Shown: piece by piece, positions 48,366 through 58,147 of the stretch
How the letters are laid out: every line of letters starts with the position of its first letter
How positions within the stretch are numbered: the stretch's first letter is position 1
From: Dendrocalamus latiflorus
Lineage: Eukaryota; Streptophyta; Magnoliopsida; Poales; Poaceae
Assembly (NCBI GenBank): GCA_017311315.1
Contig: CM029645.1
Span: 26,561,627-26,625,626 of the forward strand
Length of the DNA: 64,000 nucleotides
Direction of reading: 5' to 3'
The notes under the pieces: generated by a model
Databases searched by the model: none
What the model saw: only the letters and a program-made list of their open reading frames with translations
Told to the model about the DNA's origin: nothing
Program-made: the position numbers and the translations under genes

Positions 48366-50473
48366 TGTAGGATCGAAGACAACAATAAGAGGGGGGTTGA
48401 ATAATTGTTGCCGCTTTTTGGACTCATTCAGCAGTCAAAAAAGATATCAATCACTTGAAAGCGAACCACTTAGTCAATCGCTTAGCTTACGACCGCTCAC
48501 CCAATCGCTCTATACGACTGCTCACCTGGTCGCTTTGAACGTTGTCGTAAGATTCACAGCACCTATAATCACAACTAATATACGAGCAAAACAAGAACCA
48601 GGTTGATTCAAGACTTATCTTTATTGCAAGATCTCTATAGGATTACAAAGTACGCTCACAAGTACCCCTAAAAACCTTCTCGACGAAAACTCTCTCAGAA
48701 CCGCACTAACACTTTCGCAAAAGCCACCGCAAAGCCACACATTAGCCCTTAGCCTCCCCTGCTTTTGTAGACTAATGTCCAAACCGTGTCTGCCTCAAAT
48801 ACGAACACAAACTCTATCTCTTTCTTAAATCAAGGGATCTGAAACCCTTTCTAACACGGATTTTATTTAATTCTCTATCTCTTCCATGTTACGGACTTAT
48901 TCGTAAATCTATCAATCTTTTTAGTTATAGACTTCATCCACAACTCCTAATCCAACATGTAACGAAACCTCCAGGACAGCATCTCCTGTATCTTCATCAC
49001 GCACCATCATTGCTCGTGTCGAAGCCTCCTAGACCACACCGCCCGTAGCTTCTCCACGAATCACCATCTATGATCTTCACATGCTCCAGCATAAGCCCGA
49101 CCACCTCGCGTGACATCCTCAATTGCCTGGATCTCAAACCTCCTCATCCTAGTTCCAGTTCTCCTCGTCATCGACCATGATCGTTTCCATGCCCACCTAC
49201 ACATGCAAATACCAAAGAAAGTTTTTTCGGCACAAGTTTTCCACAACTTGACCGACATCAACACATACTCGAAACACAACCTTGTCTATCCGTAGACAAG
49301 AGCCAAACCATCACCAAATACTAACCAACTCGTCCAAAACCATCAACCAAGTCATCCACGACCGCACATCTCATCGCTATCCAAAAATCAGCCTTAGACA
49401 ACTCATTACAACCGCTATCTCATCGAGTACTCGAAAACACCAAGTACTCAGGAAATACCATCGCTCCACTCAAAATACTCAGGGATAACAACCATAACTA
49501 CCGACCACAGAGCCATCGAATACCGCTTACTACGAGTACCAATCGCTACGACTAAGACACCCAATTGCCAAGACCACGACTATCGAGTACTGAGTCCTTC
49601 CAACTATTGAGTACTGAGTCCTTTGAGTACTCTTCACCGATTACCACTAGCCAGTCATACCACTGACCTAACACGGATATTCGAAGATAGCAAGAATTGA
49701 AGCACTCGTACTGACAATGAAATCTACGAGTAATGATCGTGAAGGCTACAACAACCGATCACAAAGTCTTCGACTTCCGACCACAAAATCTATAACTACC
49801 AATCAAAAAGTCTAAGACCACCGACTAGTAAAATCTACGACTATCAAGTACGATCAGTAAAGTCTACGAGTATCGAGTACCGAGCATTAAAGTCCATGAC
49901 TATTGAATATCGACTAGGAACTGTAGCTATGACCATAAAAAAGTATTGTAGCTACGATCAATTGGCCGGTCGAGATCGAAGCTTACCGATTACTTGCCGT
50001 GGTCGAAAAGATGTAGTCGAAGGCTGCCGTGGTCGAAGCCAGACGTGGTCGTAGTTTGACATGGTCAAAGTCAGACATGGTCGAAGTCTATCGTTGTCGA
50101 AACCGGACGTGGTCGAAAGCAAATGTGGTCAAAGTCTGCTGACTGGACAAAGCTGTTCGGACCACCGACTACCAAACGTGGTCGATACCTGCTAAAATCC
50201 ATCTTCCGTAGTCATACTACAGTGATCAAAATTTTACGTGGTCGAAACTTGACATGGCCGATCTTCCGGTCATACCGCCCTGCCGTGGTCGTTCATGCTC
50301 GACCGCCGTGGTCAAAATACCTGTCTTTGCTTATCTGCTGTAGTCGGCAACCACCCTGAAAGCTTTAGTAAAACAAGTGCATCGACCAGAACTTTCACAA
50401 AAGCAAATTCTAATAAAACTAAATAACAATTATTCATTATCACCAACATGCATGACCATCATATGGTCTCACA
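48366..50473 (-). mobile_element. 2.1-kb LTR-like element with GTGGTCG array
   Basis: The ends are TGTAGGATCG...GGTCTCACA (TG...CA) with an exact 5-bp duplication ACTTC at 48361-48365 and 50474-50478. It carries no pol motif, so it is a solo LTR or a very small non-autonomous element. The left part has AAGAGGGGGGTTGAATAA, common in grass LTRs. The complement of 48607-48660 has AATAAAGATAAG, a possible poly(A) signal, which suggests minus orientation. From 49900 to 50340 the motif CGTGGTCGAA recurs every 15-30 bp. It lies in the large last intron of the bZIP gene and is related to 1-1810. Confidence 0.75.
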
Positions 50474-50779
50474 ACTTCTTTTCATCAGGATGGTTGCACT
50501 TATTCCTATTAAGATTTTCCCTAGATGGATCACATTCTTCTCCCAAGTCTTAGTGGCCAGTCACACTCACAATGCGTTATACAGTGTATGTGTATCATTA
50601 CAAAATCTGATCCAAACTAGAATTTAGTATATTGATGATGCTACAGTATTCAGTTGGTAACTCATGACTGAAGGGTTTGTGTGCATTGTATTCACTATAT
50701 TCAGTATGAGACAGCTTATTTGCAGCTTCAAGCTTACAGCCAATGACGGTGTAGAAAATAGCTGCTACTGGACGGCAGG

Positions 50780-51529
50780 TAATGACGGCAGGTCCGTTGC
50801 AAACTAACCGGGCACTTCCCTGGCTTGATCGAACTTTCCCCAGTCCAAAGGAATGCCCGACGTTTCTTGTCGATTTCTTTGATAGCCCAATCTGGGAAAA
50901 AAAGCAAGGTGAGGAGAGGGTAAATCACCATCGAGGTTAAGACTGATTTTACGACAATAAGCCTCCCAGCTCTAGAGAGCAGCCAGGCTTTCCACATGGG
51001 CAGAGCAGCCTGAATTTTGTCGATGTACAGCTCAAACTCCCTTCTTCTCAACCTGTTGGGCGCGAGTGGCATGCCGAGGTAGGATATGGGGAAGGAAGCA
51101 ATGCGACAGGCAAGGACCTCTTTGGCAAAGAGAAGATCATCTTGGGTGCAGCCAATCGGGATTAAGGAGGATTTCTGCAAGTTTGGACGGAGGCCTGAAG
51201 CTGCTCCAAATAGCGCCACAATTGCTCTGGTAACGATCACATCCTGGGGGTTTGGATTTATGAAAAGTATCGCATCATCTGCGTAAAAGGAGCAGTTCCT
51301 CTGCAGGGTTGGTGTCGTCTTTAAGATTTGAGCTTGTGAAGCAGCAAGGAACAGCTTATTGAGGACCTCCATAGCGATGATGAACAGCAGAGGCGACAAG
51401 GGGTCTCCTCGACGAAGTCCTCTACAGTGTTGTAAAGATTTGCCCGGTAAGCCATTGAGCAAAACTTTGGAGGTAGCCGTGGAGAATAGGATTGAGAGCC
51501 AATCCCCCCCACCGGCAACCAAAACCCCA
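50780..51529 (-). pseudogene. LINE reverse-transcriptase fragment
   Basis: The minus-strand frame contains LLNGLPGKSLQHCRGLRRGD followed by PLSPLLF, then CSFYADDAILF (the YADD catalytic motif), SYLGMPLAPNRLRRREF and LLSRAGRLIVVKSVL. These are the central and thumb parts of a plant non-LTR reverse transcriptase. Endonuclease and the C-terminal zinc-finger part are missing on either side. It lies in an intron of the bZIP gene, in the same direction. It differs from the LINE at 53366 in sequence. Confidence 0.8.
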
Positions 51530-51730
51530 GCTATGTCGAATTCATACCTCCAATCTTGTTCATGCAATCATGCCTGCATGAACACCTCTAGCTCTGGTGC
51601 ATTGGTCAAAACTCAAAAGTATATGAGAAATGTGTGAAAAGCCATGCTTTGATTTTGTTAATCACAGATAAAAAAAGAGGACAATCCAAGGTGCAAAATA
51701 TTTTGTGAAGCAATGCTATGTCGAATTCAT
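51530..51730. repeat. 16-bp direct repeats around a 169-bp insert
   Basis: GCTATGTCGAATTCAT occurs exactly at 51530-51545 and 51715-51730. The length fits a target duplication made by a LINE or SINE. The enclosed 51546-51714 has no ORF. Confidence 0.7.
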
Positions 51731-53365
51731 CCTTAGACAACAAAGATGCAAACAAGATATTAATCAAGAACTTCAGGAAAAATCATGATTTGAACATAAA
51801 TTAAAATAAACCTGCAAGCAACAACCTTAAAGAAATAAAATGGGTTATATACAGAAAATGCACACGTCTACCTTCTCTCTCTTCAGCCTTTTGTTCTCCT
51901 CTTCCAGAAGAGACAACTTGTTTTCAAGCTCATTCGTGTAGGCCTAACACAGCCATAAATATGTTACCAATAAGTCTCTAAAAAATAACATGTGCTTAGT
52001 GCTTATCTGCACAAAAGTGAAAATATGAAGTGAAGTTATAGTGAAGTCACAATGAAACTAGAACAGATTAATCCTAAAATGAGTCCATCAGGGAAATAAA
52101 TGGGTTTTTTAGGTGTTTTTCTCTGTCAAATACAAGCAAAATAGTCTATTGTAGTGAGGTCTAATCTAATGAAGATGGGTGGTTGCTTCTGTTATTTACT
52201 TATTTTCCAGAGCAACAATCGGTAACTTGTATTTGGATTTCTTACCCAAAAATAGCTTCCGGGAGTTGTGCCATTGGTGTAACTCTTTGGTGTGATGATG
52301 TTTTTTGGGCTTACACATATTGCTGCAACCAACATAAGACACTGCTTCCTATGATCCTAGTTGATTAGACCTTGGCTATATATAAGAGCTAATCTGGTTA
52401 TCCTCTATTGCTAAGTTTCCCAATCCCATAGAGTCTACTTTACAATGCTACACAAGTTTTTAACTTTTTGTAGTCACAACAACAACAAAAAATACACTCT
52501 TTGCAGAAGTCTGGGAAAATGTCTTCCAAGTGATCAAGAGAGATAAACATGCTCCAACTACAAGATAAGGCGAAGGAAACAACAGACCTGCTTCCTACCT
52601 CTTGAATGTGCAGCTGATTCTCGGTTCTTAATCATCCTTTTCTGCCTCCTATCAACAACCTTGTATACCACATCCTCTGAGGACTTTCGCTTACGACTGG
52701 GAGTTTGAAGATCAGACAATGCTACTGATGGTGAAATACTCATCTGACCATCCGGGTAAATGGCATCCATTGTTGAGGGGATTTCTATACTTAGCGGCTG
52801 TGCAATTGACTGGTTTATGGTATATAAGCATCGATTGCCCCGGTACCTTGTGGGAAATCCTGCACCCCAGTCATCAAATCGGCACATTCTCCATTTCCCA
52901 CATGGCCAATTAGCTCATTAGCATCCTCCTGATATTGCTCAGCAACTATCCCTGCCCTCTGCAAGAAGTCCTCAAGTGTTATCTCCCCAAGCGTCAGCTG
53001 CATGTCGCAACCTGAATTTTTCTCGTCATCACTGCTCTCCCGGTCCTGCTGGATATCCCTCCAGACTTCGTCCACTGTCTTCTTGCTCAATGCTGGGTGC
53101 ATGGTAATGCTGCTGCCCTGACGCTTCAGACCAGAAACTGACGTGCTCCGACCGCCTGAATTCCCAACACCATTTGGTAATGGCAGGTTCATGTCAAGCA
53201 AGTAGCAAGTAGTTATCACTGAGTAGCAAGTTTTTACTAGCAAAGTATCACATAGATGATATGGCCTAGTAAAGCAAGTAGTAGCTACACGTAGTAAGCC
53301 ACAATTATAACATCTCACACGGTCCAAAATCAAGAACTATCCATAGCCAAGTACACTAGTTCGTT

Positions 53366-56300
53366 AAAAATGGATATCACCTAAGTTGTGATTCTAAAAT
53401 CGTCCGGAGGAAGCCCGGCGCTAAGTCGTCCAAGAAAAGGGCATCGAGAAAGTTAAAGGTTAAAATCAACAATTTTAGTTCAACATGAAAGGGTTGTTTT
53501 GGAATAGCAGAGGTCTTCGTGACTTGGCTAAATCCAGATTTCTTTATAGCACGGCAAGAGAGCAGAACTTAGACTTTATTGCTCTTTTGGAAACCGGGAA
53601 GAGAGAATTTTCTCCAGCTAAGCTTGATAGGTTGTGCGGTGGTAGGAATTTTCTGTGGCATTGGACTGTTCCTCATGGTAGGTCTGGAGGTATCCTCTTA
53701 GGGGTAAACCTGGACGTCTTTGATATAGGAAGTATAGATGATGGTGATTTTTTCATAAAATTCCATCTTAGAAACAAAAGTGACAGTTTTCAGTGGTTTT
53801 TAGTGGCGGTCTATGGTGCAGCACAACCAGAATTTAAAGAGGTGTTTCTCACTGAGTTGGTGCAGACCTGTAGGAAAATCTCCTTGCCTTTGTTAATAGG
53901 TGGGGATTTTAACATTATTAGGAATTCAAGTGAAAAGAATAATGACAAATTTGATGAGCGTTGGCCCTTCCTATTCAACGCCATCATAGATGGGTTGGAT
54001 TTAAGGGAGATCGAGATGTCGGGTCGTAAATATACTTGGGCTAATGCTAGGAATGTGCCAACTTTTGAAAAGCTTGATAGAGTCTTAGCTAACTTTGAGT
54101 GGGAGCAAAAATTCCCTCTAGTCACGGTTGATGCCTTGAACAGAGAGATTTCTGATCACACGCCTTTGCTCTTGTGTACTGGTGATAGAAGTCATTTGGA
54201 GGGGCAACCTTTGTTTAAATTTGAACTAGGGTGGTTTTTGCATGAGGGCTTCTTTGACGCTGTGGCTAAGGTTTGGAAAAATGAGGACAAAGGATCAACT
54301 TCTTTGCAAAAGTGGCAGAATAAGATTAGAAGGTTGAGGCAATTCTTGAGAGGTTGGGATAAGAATTTGAAAGGGATTTTTAAGAAAGAGAAACAAGAAT
54401 TGTTTAGAATTGCTGGAGAGCTTGATAAGAAAGCTGAATCTCAGCTTCTTAGTCAACAGGAAGTCGATCTTTGGCAAAGGGTTAAAGAAAGAATTGCCCA
54501 GCTCCTTAGGGAAGAAGAGATTAGGTGGTTCCAAAGGGCAAAGACCAAAAAGTTGCTGGAAGGAGATAATAACACAAAGTACTTCCAAATGGTGGCTAAC
54601 GGCAAAAGAAGAAAAACAAAAATATTTCGGCTAGAACAGGAAGAAGGAATTATTGAGGGCCAGGAAAATCTAAAGAACTTCATTACAAAATATTATAAAA
54701 AGCTATTTGGATCAGCGCAGAGAAATGATTTTTCTCTTGATGAGTCTCGAATAGAGGATATCCCTCAAGTTAATGAGATGGAAAATGGCCTGTTGACCGA
54801 AGACTTCACGGAAAAAGAAGTAAGGGAAGCCATTTTTCAAATGAAGCATAATAAGGCGCCAGGGCCGGATGGGTTCCCTGTGGAATTTTTCCAAGTATTT
54901 TGGAGTCTCATTAAAGATGACCTAATGGCCATGTTTAGAGATTTTTATCTGGGCAAATTACCCCTTTTTAGCCTTAATTTTGGTACCATCGCCTTAATAT
55001 CGAAACAGAAAGAGGTAAAACAGATACAGCAGTATAGACCAATTTGTATGCTCAATGTTAGCTTTAAGATCTTTACGAAAGTTCTAGCGAATAGACTGAC
55101 AGGAGTTGCTAACAAAATGGTGAGACCTTCGCAAACGGCCTTTTTGCCAGGAAGGAATATTCTGGAAGGGGTTGTGGTGTTACATGAGACAATACATGAA
55201 TTACATAAAAAGAAACAAGATGGCATAATTTTAAAACTAGATTTTGAGAAGGCGTATGACAAGGTAAGCTGGTCCTTTTTGCAGCAAACTTTGAATATGA
55301 AAGGCTTCTCTCCAGTCTGGTGTAAGTGGATTGAGTCAGTTGTTAGTCGAGGAAGTGTAGGAGTTAAAGTAAATGATGAAGTAGGTCATTATTTTCAGAC
55401 TAGGAAAGGGCTTAGGCAAGGAGATCCTCTCTCGCCTATTCTTTTTAACCTAGTAGCTGATATGCTGGCAATCCTAGTTTCCAGGGCTAAAAACAGCGGC
55501 CAATTCAAGGGTCTGGTGCCAAATCTGGTTGACGATGGCCTTTCTATTCTGCAATATGCAGATGACACTATCCTCTTTATGGAAAATGATGTTGAGGGGG
55601 CTAGGAACCTAAAGTTGGTACTAGGTGCCTTTGAAAAGTTATCGGGCCTGAAAATCAATTTTCATAAGAGTGAACTATTCTGCTTCGGATCAGCTAGGGA
55701 ACGGAGTCAAGAGTTCGTAGAGCTTTTTGGGTGCAAGGAAGGTAACCTTCCTTTCCGGTACCTAGGAATTCCAATGCATCTTCGTAAGTTGTCAAATAAG
55801 GACTGGAACTTAGTTGAAGAACGTTTTCAGAAGAAGCTTTGTAGCTGGAAAGGCAAGTTGTTATCATCTGGTGGAAGGTTGGTGTTGATTAACTCGGTTT
55901 TATCTAGTCTTCCTATGTTTATGATGTCCTTTTTTGCTATTCCTAAAGGAGTACTGAAAAGGTTGGATTACTATCGATCCAGGTTTTTCTGGCAATGTGA
56001 AGACCATAAGAAGAAATATAGATTAGCTAAGTGGAATATACTCTGCAAACCAAGAAGCATGGGAGGTTTGGGCATTTTGAATTTGGAAACTCAAAATTCT
56101 TGTCTTCTTGCTAAATGGCTTTTCAAGCTTCTGAACGAAGAGGGCCTTTGGCAAGACGTTTTAAAAAAGAAATATCTGAAAAACAAATGCTTGTCTCAAG
56201 TAGTAAGACAGCCAAGTGATTCCCAATTTTGGGCAGGGCTTATGGATGTTAAAGATCTGTTGCTTGAAAAGGGGAGATTTAAAGTTAATAGTGGAAACCA

Positions 56301-57318
56301 AACTAGATTTTGGGAAGATCTTTGGATTGGGCAGGAACCTCTAATGTTAAAATACCCCGCTTTGTACAGAATTGTAAGAAGAAAGAGTGCTACCGTAGCT
56401 AATGTGCTAAGTTCGTCCCCTTTGAACGTGTCGTTTAGGAGGGCGTTAATTGGAGAAAAGTTGGAGGATTGGCTTAGTCTTGTATCCTTAGTTGTGCCCA
56501 TATCTTTAAATGTTAATAAGGATGAGTTTATTTGGTTATTAAAGAAGGATGGTACCTTTTCAACTCAGTCTTTGTATAGAAATATCATGGAGAATGAAAG
56601 AATTCCTGGGAAAATTATGTTCTGGAAGGCCAAGTTGCCTTTAAAGATAAAATTTTTTCTTTGGTACTTAAAGAGAGGGGTAGTTCTAACGAAAGACAAC
56701 CTGAAAAAGAGGGGTTGGAAGGGGGACACCAAGTGTAGCTTCTGTGGGTTAGAGGAAACAGTGCAGCATCTCTTTTTTGATTGTCATATTGCAAGATTCC
56801 TGTGGACTGTTTTGTCCATTACTTTTAATATTCAATCTCCAGATGATACTGTCCACTTGTTTGGTTCTTGGGTAAAGAGTTTTGCTCCAAATTTTAGAAA
56901 CCAAGTAATAGTGGGAGTGGCCGCGATGTGCTGGGCTTTATGGTTGAGTAGAAATGATGCTGTGTTTAACAGATCATGTACTAATTCTTTCCTGCAGGTA
57001 ATTTTCAGGGAGACGTACTGGATCAGGTTTTGGTCTCAATTGTCTAAAGAGGAAGAGAGAGTGATGCTAAAGGAAGGGTGCAGGCGCTTGGAAAGTTTGG
57101 TGATCGAAGTCTTTGGGAAGGTGGGTTGGAGTTACCAAAGAAGGATAGAGAACTAAGTTTTCATTGTCTTTTGTTGTGGATCATTGTGGATCTTTTGGAC
57201 CTGTTTGTGTTCCGCCCAATGGGGTTTGGTCTAAGTACCTTTTGGTTGTAATGAACGGTTGTACTCATTCGTTTGTGGATGGGGAGGCCGGAATGCTTTT
57301 ATTCCTTAATCTAAAAAA
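53366..57318 (+). mobile_element. LINE insertion with intact ORF2 and 17-bp duplication
   Basis: The exact direct repeat AAGTACACTAGTTCGTT flanks the insert at 53349-53365 and 57319-57335. The 3' end has a T/G-rich UTR ending GGCCGGAATGCTTTTATTCC and a short A run. The 5' end is truncated inside ORF1: frame GYHLSCDSKIVRRKPGAKSS is followed by a basic tail that ends at TGA 53486. The insertion lies about 160 bp upstream of the first bZIP coding exon, on the opposite strand. Confidence 0.92.
53485..57156 (+). CDS. LINE ORF2: endonuclease, reverse transcriptase, zf-RVT
   Basis: An uninterrupted ORF of 1223 codons starts MKGLFWNSRGLRDLAKS. The APE-type endonuclease occupies about residues 1-230 (LLETGKRE, LLIGGDFNIIRN, ISDHTPLLL). 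The reverse transcriptase occupies about 440-760 (HNKAPGPDGFPVEFFQ, YRPICMLNVSFKIFTKVLAN, LDFEKAYDKVSW, GLRQGDPLSPILF, LQYADDTILFME). A zf-RVT domain follows near 1060-1120 (FWKAKLPLKIKFFLW, CSFCGLEETVQHLFFDC). No stop or frameshift is visible. The start codon overlaps the ORF1 stop as ATGA, which suggests termination-reinitiation. With its long ORF it may encode active enzyme, but the 5' truncation removes its promoter. Confidence 0.92.
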   Translation: MKGLFWNSRGLRDLAKSRFLYSTAREQNLDFIALLETGKREFSPAKLDRLCGGRNFLWHWTVPHGRSGGILLGVNLDVFDIGSIDDGDFFIKFHLRNKSDSFQWFLVAVYGAAQPEFKEVFLTELVQTCRKISLPLLIGGDFNIIRNSSEKNNDKFDERWPFLFNAIIDGLDLREIEMSGRKYTWANARNVPTFEKLDRVLANFEWEQKFPLVTVDALNREISDHTPLLLCTGDRSHLEGQPLFKFELGWFLHEGFFDAVAKVWKNEDKGSTSLQKWQNKIRRLRQFLRGWDKNLKGIFKKEKQELFRIAGELDKKAESQLLSQQEVDLWQRVKERIAQLLREEEIRWFQRAKTKKLLEGDNNTKYFQMVANGKRRKTKIFRLEQEEGIIEGQENLKNFITKYYKKLFGSAQRNDFSLDESRIEDIPQVNEMENGLLTEDFTEKEVREAIFQMKHNKAPGPDGFPVEFFQVFWSLIKDDLMAMFRDFYLGKLPLFSLNFGTIALISKQKEVKQIQQYRPICMLNVSFKIFTKVLANRLTGVANKMVRPSQTAFLPGRNILEGVVVLHETIHELHKKKQDGIILKLDFEKAYDKVSWSFLQQTLNMKGFSPVWCKWIESVVSRGSVGVKVNDEVGHYFQTRKGLRQGDPLSPILFNLVADMLAILVSRAKNSGQFKGLVPNLVDDGLSILQYADDTILFMENDVEGARNLKLVLGAFEKLSGLKINFHKSELFCFGSARERSQEFVELFGCKEGNLPFRYLGIPMHLRKLSNKDWNLVEERFQKKLCSWKGKLLSSGGRLVLINSVLSSLPMFMMSFFAIPKGVLKRLDYYRSRFFWQCEDHKKKYRLAKWNILCKPRSMGGLGILNLETQNSCLLAKWLFKLLNEEGLWQDVLKKKYLKNKCLSQVVRQPSDSQFWAGLMDVKDLLLEKGRFKVNSGNQTRFWEDLWIGQEPLMLKYPALYRIVRRKSATVANVLSSSPLNVSFRRALIGEKLEDWLSLVSLVVPISLNVNKDEFIWLLKKDGTFSTQSLYRNIMENERIPGKIMFWKAKLPLKIKFFLWYLKRGVVLTKDNLKKRGWKGDTKCSFCGLEETVQHLFFDCHIARFLWTVLSITFNIQSPDDTVHLFGSWVKSFAPNFRNQVIVGVAAMCWALWLSRNDAVFNRSCTNSFLQVIFRETYWIRFWSQLSKEEERVMLKEGCRRLESLVIEVFGKVGWSYQRRIEN

Positions 57319-57679
57319 AAGTACACTAGTTCGTTTAACTTAATTACATCACATGACAAGTTCAAAACACAAGTCTTGTCTAGCAACAGTTAGTAGCGGG
57401 CCATCTCTAAACATGTTTCAGGGGAGCTCAACGTCGGTCATTACCTCATTCTACAAAAAAATATCAAGTGAAATAAATCATTAGCAGCATGAACTACAAA
57501 AAAGAAGCAGCATTGTTATTTAAGGGTGAAGAACAAACCATGTGTTGCATCTTATTCCTGCTTCAGTATTCTACTACATAGCCAAATCAAAGGAACAACT
57601 AAGAAATAAGAATAAATATGAGCTTTTAAGAATTTAAAACTGCAATGATGTTTTTTAAAGGAAACAATTGATCCCTGGG

Positions 57680-57830
57680 GTATGAGGTTTCTTATCCAGA
57701 TGATGTTTTAGCTAATCCATTGAAGGTTCGGATGCGTTATGGCCTATGGGCATCCTGATGTATTTGATCGCCTTTGGTTTGTGACTTGGGGTGGTATAAG
57801 TAAAGCGTCCAGAGTAACATGAACAAGCTA
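57680..57830 (+). pseudogene. Callose synthase (glucan synthase-like) exon fragment
   Basis: Two frames give VLANPLKVRMRYG and then GHPDVFDRLW with GGISKASRV, which are consecutive in the catalytic region of plant callose synthases (LANPLKVRMHYGHPDVFDR...GGISKAS). A small insertion near 57740 separates them and a TGA follows. It is an isolated fragment in non-coding DNA, probably carried there by a transposon or retroposed. Confidence 0.75.
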
Positions 57831-57967
57831 AGGTTTCCAGTGGCAATGGTGAGCAGACCCTAAGTACTATAATATAGTCCTTACAAATGGGACATTAAAA
57901 AATGCAAAGCATATTTGACATAAAAGAATTTGCTATGTCGTTTGTATCATTCTTTTACAAGCCAAAC

Positions 57968-58147
57968 CAGGGGCGGATCTAGCGGTGGGGCGGGCGGGGC
58001 TCGAGCCCCCCCTACCGCTACCGGACCCTTGGAGCCCCCCTGGAGCCCCCCCTAAATTTTTAGCCATGGATGTATAATGTAGAAGGGGCTGAGGTCGAGC
58101 TGAAGGTACTTCAGCCCCTCCAAAAAAATTTCCTGGATCCGCCACTG
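57968..58147. mobile_element. 180-bp hAT MITE with perfect 8-bp duplication
   Basis: It starts CAGGGGCGGATCTAG and ends CTGGATCCGCCACTG, which are inverted repeats. The direct repeat AGCCAAAC is exact at 57960-57967 and 58148-58155. The GAGCCCCCC and GGGGCTGAGG blocks form a further inner inverted repeat. The termini match those of the Pack-hAT at 34151, so both may be moved by the same transposase. Confidence 0.95.

Larger units (their letters stand above)
47773..53192 (-). pseudogene. Group-A (ABI5/TRAB1-type) bZIP gene, decaying
   Basis: Exons on the minus strand: 53192-52588, 51943-51872 and probably 47853-47773. The first begins MNLPLPNGVGNSGG and has the conserved LKRQGSSITM...LSKKTVDEVWRDI block, then LGEITLEDFLQRAGIV, then SRKRKSSEDVVYKVVDRRQK and the basic region. 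The second exon gives AYTNELENKLSLLEEENKRL, the zipper start. Two extra bases (TATATA for TATA) near 52822 break the first exon; without them the phases of all junctions fit. The basic region reads NRESAAHSRGRKQ where the family has NRESAARSRARKQ. The N-terminal LxRQxS/NIW blocks are missing upstream. The last exon (ELERFIEVCTVRGSG) lacks the usual LRRT tail. Such factors bind ABRE sites in ABA signalling; this copy is probably non-functional. Confidence 0.65.
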
